Below are positions 13,733 to 18,267 of a DNA stretch of 18,267 nucleotides, piece after piece. The stretch comes from Crocinitomicaceae bacterium (GTDB taxonomy: Bacteria > Bacteroidota > Bacteroidia > Flavobacteriales_G > Salibacteraceae), in NCBI GenBank assembly GCA_018623405.1, contig JAAZVO010000017.1, forward strand, positions 1 to 18,267, in the 5' to 3' direction. Within the stretch, counting starts at the first letter, position 1, and each line of letters starts with the position of its first letter. Made by a program: the position numbers and the translations under genes. The notes under the pieces were generated by a model, which ran no database searches, had not been told where the DNA came from, and was given only the letters and a program-made list of their open reading frames with translations.

Positions 13733-16003
13733 CTATGCCAAAGGTAATTTTTTTCTTTTGGGCATAAAAAAAAACAGTATTAAAACAGGTAATAAAAATA
13801 AGTTTGATATTAAGGCAAAAATTAAAGTTAAACTAATTAAAAAGCCTATATAAAAGGTACTAGTAACCTGACTTAGTATTAGTATAAGGAAGCCCGCACT
13901 CAATATCAAAGAAGTTACCACAATTGCTTTACCTGTTTGCAAGTAGGTTCTTTTAAGCGCATATAATCTGCTTCGATGTTTTCTTAATTCAATTTTGTAT
14001 TTACTTAAAAAGTGAATAGTATCATCAACAGCAATTCCAAAGGCAATGGTAAAAACTATTGAGGTAGCTATTTTAAGATCTATACCTAAAAAACCCATTA
14101 ATGCTGCAATTAATGCCAAAGGCAAAATGTTTGGAATTAAAGCAACAATTATCATTGGCACTGATCTGTAAAGAATTGCCATTAATAAGGCAACAATTGC
14201 GAAGGCTATTGATAAACCAAACAACAGATTTTTAGATAAATTTTTATTGTTTTTATCTACCAAGTATGGCATACCTGTAATCTGAACGTCAATGGTTTCA
14301 GTATCAATAGTCTTATTTATTTTCTCAAAAAATTCATCATTTAACAGGTTCATTTGATGGCCTCCATAATCAATCACTTTTGAAGAAAACCTTGCTTTTG
14401 TAGCCTTTTCATTTAAGTAAGTATTTAATCCCGAAGCTTTGTAATTTCTGAATTTTGCCTTTAATTTTTTGTATTCTTTTTCTGAAGAGGGAAGTGCGTA
14501 ATACTCTGTTTTTCCGCCATGTAAAGATTGGTTGGCAGTTTTTACAAAATTTAGTGGCGATACAATAAAATTAGTTTGATAGGTTTTATGTAAAGCACTT
14601 TCTATTGAATCTAACTGTACCAAAAGATTGTAATCATTAAAGGTTTGGTTAGAGTCTTTACTGAAAACAGCTAATTCAAAAGGCCTAAACCCTGATAATT
14701 CTTTTTCAAAGAAGAGGTAATCATTTTTGGTTTCTTCATTAATGGTCCAATCTTCAACAAAAAAGTTATCTACCTTCAACATAGAAATTCCTGCTGCTGA
14801 AATACCAATTAGGCCTAATAAAATAAACCCAACAATTTTTCTATTTGGTAAAATCCACATCAATAATCGGTGCAACACCAATGTCCAAAAGTGTCCATCG
14901 TTACTTTGGGCTGCTATTTTTGGTTTTTTGGTAATTACCAATACGGAAGGTAAAAGAGAAAACGCCAATAAAAAGGAGATAAGCACGCCAATTGCAGTGT
15001 AAGTTCCAAACTCTTTTACCGGTACAATATTGATGGTGTTTAAGGTAAAAAATCCCACAGCGGTGGTAAAGGAAGTAAGAAAGGTAGCGAAGCCAACTTC
15101 TTTAAAAGAGGTTTTGATTGCTTCTTTCTTAGTTTTTCCGTTTCTAAGCTCATAAATGTACCTTTCTAAAAGGTGAACAACATTTGAAATGCCTACCACA
15201 AATAATATAGTAGGTAAGAGGGTAGTCATTAAATTAATGGGTTTATCAATAAAACCCATTATAGAAAGCATCCATAAAACACTTAACCCAATAACTACAA
15301 GCGGAACCCAAATTCCCCAAAATGCCCTAAACGAAATGAAAAGAAATATGGCTACCAAACCAATGGAAACCCCAATAAATAGTAATAATTCAAATACCAT
15401 TTGTTGGGTAAAGTAATATTGACCTTTTATTTTTCCTGCCGCATGAGCTTCATCAAAACCAAAACTTTGAAGCGTATTTTCAATGGCTAATACCAATGAG
15501 TCGCTAGGAGGTTTGGCTAAATTAGGCAGGTGTTTTACTTGCAGGCTTAATGTTTTGGCATCTTCAGAAAACAAACTACCCACTAAGTTTTGCGATTCGT
15601 AAATTCTAATGGAATCTTTTTGGTATAACTCAGGTCTGTTTACATGTAAGTAGGGAACAGAAATTACTCCAATTGGGCCAACCACAGGAAATTTTAACTT
15701 GGTAGGAGAGGTGACTTCAGCAACATTTTTAATTTTTTGAAGAGAATCTGTTAGCGCATCTACTTTAGTTAAAAAATCTTGTTTGAAAATGCCTTTTTCG
15801 TTTTTTACTCCAATTATGAAGAAGTCGTTATCAGTTTCAAATTCCTTTACAAAATCATAATAAAAATTAAGGTCAGGGTCTTTGGCAGGAAAAAAGTTCT
15901 CGAACCTATAATCGAGCTTTAAATACCTAAGATTTACAAAGAAGGCAAGGCTTAACAAGCCTATTAACAAGATGAGCCTTTCTGCAAATTTTTTATTGAG
16001 CAA
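13733..16003 (-). CDS. MMPL/RND-family exporter
   Basis: A 756-residue inner-membrane transporter with the duplicated RND layout: helix 1 (about 9-26), a periplasmic domain (27-200) with the family's RFENFFPAKDPD motif, helices 2-6 (about 204-360), helix 7 (390-408), a second periplasmic domain (409-590), and helices 8-12 (592-750). The second repeat has the charged helix motif IAVDDTIHFLSKY (658-669). In the first repeat the matching stretch reads VVGISNVVHLLERY (S273-N274), with Asn where relatives as I recall them carry Asp. The KEVGFATFLTSFTTAVGFFT block (301-320) is typical. Relatives move lipids or other hydrophobic molecules using the proton gradient; the cargo here is unknown. It is probably co-transcribed with the lipoprotein gene that follows. 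No lesions seen. Confidence 0.9.
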   Translation of the reverse strand: MLNKKFAERLILLIGLLSLAFFVNLRYLKLDYRFENFFPAKDPDLNFYYDFVKEFETDNDFFIIGVKNEKGIFKQDFLTKVDALTDSLQKIKNVAEVTSPTKLKFPVVGPIGVISVPYLHVNRPELYQKDSIRIYESQNLVGSLFSEDAKTLSLQVKHLPNLAKPPSDSLVLAIENTLQSFGFDEAHAAGKIKGQYYFTQQMVFELLLFIGVSIGLVAIFLFISFRAFWGIWVPLVVIGLSVLWMLSIMGFIDKPINLMTTLLPTILFVVGISNVVHLLERYIYELRNGKTKKEAIKTSFKEVGFATFLTSFTTAVGFFTLNTINIVPVKEFGTYTAIGVLISFLLAFSLLPSVLVITKKPKIAAQSNDGHFWTLVLHRLLMWILPNRKIVGFILLGLIGISAAGISMLKVDNFFVEDWTINEETKNDYLFFEKELSGFRPFELAVFSKDSNQTFNDYNLLVQLDSIESALHKTYQTNFIVSPLNFVKTANQSLHGGKTEYYALPSSEKEYKKLKAKFRNYKASGLNTYLNEKATKARFSSKVIDYGGHQMNLLNDEFFEKINKTIDTETIDVQITGMPYLVDKNNKNLSKNLLFGLSIAFAIVALLMAILYRSVPMIIVALIPNILPLALIAALMGFLGIDLKIATSIVFTIAFGIAVDDTIHFLSKYKIELRKHRSRLYALKRTYLQTGKAIVVTSLILSAGFLILILSQVTSTFYIGFLISLTLIFALISNLFLLPVLILFFFMPKRKKLPLA

Positions 16004-16034
16004 TCTTTAAAAGTCTTATTATTGAATAATCCGG

Positions 16035-16042
16035 CAAACATA
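16035..16042 (-). promoter_or_regulatory. -7 element for the MMPL exporter operon
   Basis: On the minus strand TATGTTTG matches TAnnTTTG and lies 31 bases before the exporter's ATG. It sits in the 86-bp gap between this gene and the divergent DUF3667 remnant; no well-spaced -33 is evident. Confidence 0.5.
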
Positions 16043-16089
16043 TAGTATGCCAATACATATAAACCCAAAACTAGCTATCAAGTTTTTAA

Positions 16090-16807
16090 ATGTCTGATGG
16101 TCAAAACTCAATAGAAACCCAACAATGTGACATCTGCGGGAGAAAGGTGGTTATAGAAAGACTAACGCTGAAACTGCTTTTCACTCAATTTGTAGATACT
16201 ACTTTTAATTTAGATAGGGGTTTTATTTACACTTTTTGGCACATGCTAATTAAGCCTAAAAAGCCAATAATTAGTTATTTAGATGGTTTTAGAAAACCAT
16301 ATTCAGCTCCTGCCAAATATTTAGTGGTTACGATTACAGTTTATGTTTTGGCCACCTTTTTTTACGATTTCTAGAGTTTATCATTTATAAAGGTTAGTGA
16401 TGATGAACAATAGTAAAAGATTTTTACCAACTTTTTCAGCGGTACATAAACGTAGTATTGTTTTTTGCTATTCCTATTATTTCTTTTTTTCTTGGATGTT
16501 TTTCGGATTTAAAAAATATAACTATGCTGAAAATTTAGTTGGAAATACCTATTTGTTTGGCACCTTCAACTTGGTTACTGCCTTTTTTAACTCCACCTCT
16601 GGGTTACTTACTGAAACACTTCCTGCAGTGGCCAATGAAATTCCCAATCTTGCATATTTATATCCGCTTTTTGGTTATTTCCATTTTTTTGGTGGTAAAT
16701 GGTATTGGAGAGCCTTTAGAACTTTTTTCATGCTATTTTTTATTATGGCTAGCATATCCCTATTGGCTATTACGATTGTATTTGCGTTAAAGTTAAATAG
16801 TATCTAA
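16090..16807 (+). pseudogene. DUF3667 family membrane protein, degraded
   Basis: The first frame (16090-16374) gives MSDGQNSIETQQCDICGRKV, LKLLFTQFVDTTFNLDRGFI and YLDGFRKPYSAPAKYLVV, a good DUF3667 N-terminus (CxxC, NLDRGF, RKxYxxPxKYL), then stops at TAG (16372-16374). Reading on gives SLSFIKVSDDEQ. A missing A near 16409-16410 would move to VKDFYQLFQRYINVVLFFAI then PIISFF, and a missing T in the T7 run at 16484-16490 would move to WMFFGFKKYNYAENLVGNTY and an intact hydrophobic C-terminus ending at 16807. Adding two bases gives 240 codons, so the lesions are one nonsense codon plus two single-base deletions, with the TAG region possibly more altered. The 3' end overlaps the stop of convergent xerD. 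Confidence 0.77.
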
Positions 16808-17712
16808 AGCATTTTTGACCTTGGATGAAATTGAAGGATAGCGCTTTTTAAGAAGTCTCTATCTAAATGGGTATAAATTTCGGTTGTGGTAATACTTTCG
16901 TGGCCTAACATTTCTTGCACTGCCCGTAAATCTGCTCCTCCTTCAATAAGGTGAGTAGCAAAAGAATGCCGAAAAGTATGTGGCGACACATTTTTTTCAA
17001 TTCCGGCTTTTCTAACAAGGTCTTTAATAACCATAAAAACCATTTCGCGCGTAAGTTTATTTCCTCTTCGGTTTAAGAACAAAATGTCTTCTGCTTCGGG
17101 TTTTATGGTTTGGTGATTTCTGATAGAATTTGTGTACAGTTTAATGTATTTAGTGGCAGAACTACCAATAGGAACTAACCGCTCCTTATTTCCTTTTCCC
17201 GTTACCCGTATAAAACCTTCATTAAGGTAAAGATTAGAAATTTGTAAACCAATCACTTCAGAAACCCTCAAGCCGCAGCTATACATGGTTTCAATAATAG
17301 CTAAGTTACGTTCACCTTCAGGTTTACTTCGGTCAATTTGAACTTCAATTAAATTGATTTCCTCAACACTCAATACTTCAGGTAATTTTCTACTAAGTTT
17401 AGGAGCTTCCAAAAGTTCTGTAGGATCTATAGAAACAATATCTTCCAACAATAAGAACTTAAAGAAGGCTTTTAAACCGGAGATTATTCTTGCTTGCGAT
17501 CTTGCAGATATTCCCCATTCCGCAATTTGTTTCAGAAAACTACGAAGATGATTTAAGTCTATTTGGGTAGGCGAAGGGTTTCCATACTCAGAGTCGCAAA
17601 ATTGCCAAAGCTTTTCCACATCTCGCAAATAAGCCTCTATAGAATTATCAGAAAGCGACCTTTCTAATTTCAAATAATTTTTAAAAGATTTTAAATATTG
17701 TTGCCAATTCAC
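16804..17712 (-). CDS. xerD: Tyrosine recombinase XerD
   Basis: Site-specific recombinase that acts at the dif site with a partner Xer protein to resolve chromosome dimers. The 302-residue length is normal. The N-terminal core-binding domain (1-100, YLKSFKNYLKLERSLSDNSI) precedes the catalytic domain, where all six active residues are visible: R149 (SCGLRVSEV), K173 (TGKGNKER), H245 and R248 (SPHTFRHSFATHL), H271 (MLGHESITTTEIY) and nucleophile Y280. The sequence looks like the chromosomal housekeeping enzyme rather than a phage or island integrase, despite the tRNA gene 62 bases upstream. Its stop overlaps that of the convergent DUF3667 remnant by three bases. Confidence 0.94.
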   Translation of the reverse strand: MNWQQYLKSFKNYLKLERSLSDNSIEAYLRDVEKLWQFCDSEYGNPSPTQIDLNHLRSFLKQIAEWGISARSQARIISGLKAFFKFLLLEDIVSIDPTELLEAPKLSRKLPEVLSVEEINLIEVQIDRSKPEGERNLAIIETMYSCGLRVSEVIGLQISNLYLNEGFIRVTGKGNKERLVPIGSSATKYIKLYTNSIRNHQTIKPEAEDILFLNRRGNKLTREMVFMVIKDLVRKAGIEKNVSPHTFRHSFATHLIEGGADLRAVQEMLGHESITTTEIYTHLDRDFLKSAILQFHPRSKML

Positions 17713-17755
17713 GCCATAAAGCTAATATGAAAATAGGGTAGGTAAGAAATATGAC

Positions 17756-17763
17756 TATTTTTG
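17756..17763 (+). promoter_or_regulatory. -7 promoter element of tRNA-Arg
   Basis: TATTTTTG matches TAnnTTTG, is followed by CACC and lies 11 bases before the tRNA 5' end, the same layout as at tRNA-Met. No clear -33 element is seen. Confidence 0.65.
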
Positions 17764-17774
17764 CACCTCGAAAT

Positions 17775-17848
17775 GGACCTGTAGCTTAACTGGATAGAGC
17801 ACCGCACTACGGATGCGGAGGTTCGGGGTTCGAATCCCTGCAGGTTCA
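17775..17848 (+). tRNA. tRNA-Arg (anticodon ACG)
   Basis: A complete cloverleaf: acceptor GGACCTG/CAGGTTC (with one G-U), D-stem GCTT/GAGC region, anticodon stem CCGCA/TGCGG with loop CTACGGA and anticodon ACG at 17809-17811, T-arm CGGGG-TTCGAAT-CCCTG (with one G-U), and discriminator A. CCA is not encoded. The ACG anticodon is normally edited to ICG to read CGU, CGC and CGA. Confidence 0.95.
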
Positions 17849-17859
17849 CAAATATTTAT

Positions 17860-17895
17860 AAAAGCCTTATTCCCAAACGGGTTTAGGGCTTTTTC
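17860..17895 (+). terminator. Intrinsic terminator after tRNA-Arg
   Basis: AAAAGCC (17860-17866) pairs with GGCTTTT (17888-17894) and extends through T-G, T-A and A-T pairs, a small T-T internal mismatch and CCC/GGG, closing a 4-nt AAAC loop. A T-run forms the 3' side. Confidence 0.82.
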
Positions 17896-17930
17896 ATTTG
17901 AACCCCGAGAGAATTTTTTAATTTTATAGA

Positions 17931-18267
17931 ATGCCAATAGAAGAAATATTGAGGTTTGTTCCTTCGATTTTTATCTTTTGTAATTCATTACTGATTGGGT
18001 TACTATTCCTTACAATAAAATCGAAAAACAAAAAGGGTAACATCTATCTTGGATTGTTTTTATTTGGTATCTCCATTAATTTATTTAATGATTTCATTAT
18101 CATATTTAGGCTGGAGTACAAATTGGATATATCTTTATTTATTCTCGAGCCTTTTCTATTTATCCTACCGTTTTTATTTTTTTATTTACTAGTTACAATT
18201 AATAAAAAGGTTAGAGAATGGCATTATTTACTCTTTCTTCCAGGTGTTATACATAATCTACTCTTAC
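17931..18267 (+). CDS. Membrane protein N-terminus, possibly a membrane-anchored AraC-type regulator; cut by window end
   Basis: ATG at 17931 opens a frame that runs off the right edge, giving about 112 residues. It begins MPIEEILRFVPSIFIFCNSL and contains at least three hydrophobic segments (about 9-28, 38-58 and 70-90), then INKKVREWHYLLFLPGVIHN. The order of short helices, LFILEPFLFILPFLFFYLLV followed by a charged turn and W-HYLLFLPG, resembles the multi-helix sensor half of Bacteroidota AraC-family regulators that carry a C-terminal helix-turn-helix domain. That domain would be outside the window, so the function is a tentative inference. The gene starts 36 bases after the tRNA-Arg terminator. 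Confidence 0.6.
   Translation, partial: MPIEEILRFVPSIFIFCNSLLIGLLFLTIKSKNKKGNIYLGLFLFGISINLFNDFIIIFRLEYKLDISLFILEPFLFILPFLFFYLLVTINKKVREWHYLLFLPGVIHNLLL

Noticed and set aside
16539..16790. Plus-strand 83-residue open frame in the DUF3667 region
   Set aside because: Its translation shows no family features, whereas the overlapping frame continues the conserved YNYAEN segment and hydrophobic helices.
16804..17848. xerD plus tRNA-Arg as an integrase and attachment site of a mobile island
   Set aside because: The recombinase has the length and sequence of housekeeping XerD, is followed by no phage or island genes, and no repeat of the tRNA 3' end was seen in the window.
17755..17937. Minus-strand 60-residue open frame covering tRNA-Arg
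   Set aside because: It is the reverse complement of the tRNA and terminator, a common false protein call.
1..18267. CRISPR arrays, insertion sequences, phage genes or an origin
   Set aside because: No regularly spaced repeats, transposase motifs, terminal inverted repeats or replication-initiator boxes were seen on reading both strands.

Overview
The window looks like a chromosomal segment from an AT-rich (about two-thirds A+T by eye) member of the Bacteroidota, most likely a marine or aquatic Flavobacteriales-type phototroph. The evidence is a proteorhodopsin of flavobacterial appearance next to lycopene cyclase and a Blh-type carotene oxygenase, DUF3667 and DUF2892 family remnants, many lipoproteins, and repeated TAnnTTTG promoter elements (the Bacteroidota -7 consensus) in front of genes and both tRNAs.

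Layout. 1-707 is the 3' end of a CcoI/FixI-like P-type ATPase. 940-3769 is the light-energy block: proteorhodopsin, a strong intrinsic terminator, then crtY and blh overlapping by 53 nt. Together these make beta-carotene, cleave it to retinal and supply the pump. 3801-6511 is a tight pair, an exported PqqB-like metallo-beta-lactamase-fold protein and a CotH-family protein. 6554-6627 is tRNA-Met(CAT) with promoter and terminator. 6715-6924 (minus) is a DUF2892 membrane-protein gene broken by an in-frame TGA and absent from simple ORF calling. 7054-9125 has an S1/P1-type nuclease converging on a PhoD-like phosphatase; upstream of phoD, and coupled to it by an ATGA overlap, lies an azurin-like cupredoxin lipoprotein gene broken by two single-base deletions. 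9634-12449 is a translationally coupled pair of lipoproteins (TPR plus CsgG-like, and LPP20-like). 12491-13058 is a PemK/MazF-type toxin-antitoxin module. 13108-16003 (minus) is an MMPL/RND exporter followed by a second, smaller LPP20-like lipoprotein. 16090-16807 is a degraded DUF3667 gene. 16804-17712 (minus) is XerD. 17775-17848 is tRNA-Arg(ACG), followed by the start of a membrane protein that may be an AraC-type sensor-regulator.

Most notable points. (1) The proteorhodopsin has a glycine (G144 from the chosen start) at the helix-E position equivalent to bacteriorhodopsin W138, the fenestration position used by carotenoid-antenna rhodopsins, and its neighbours make the carotenoid precursor. 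(2) Three short genes carry frameshift or nonsense lesions while about 13 kb of other coding sequence is intact, which favours real gene decay over random sequence error. (3) An uncharacterised envelope set, a CsgG-like lipoprotein, two LPP20-like lipoproteins sharing a post-lipobox motif and an MMPL exporter, surrounds a toxin-antitoxin pair.

All functional calls come from reading motifs by eye; no database search was run.
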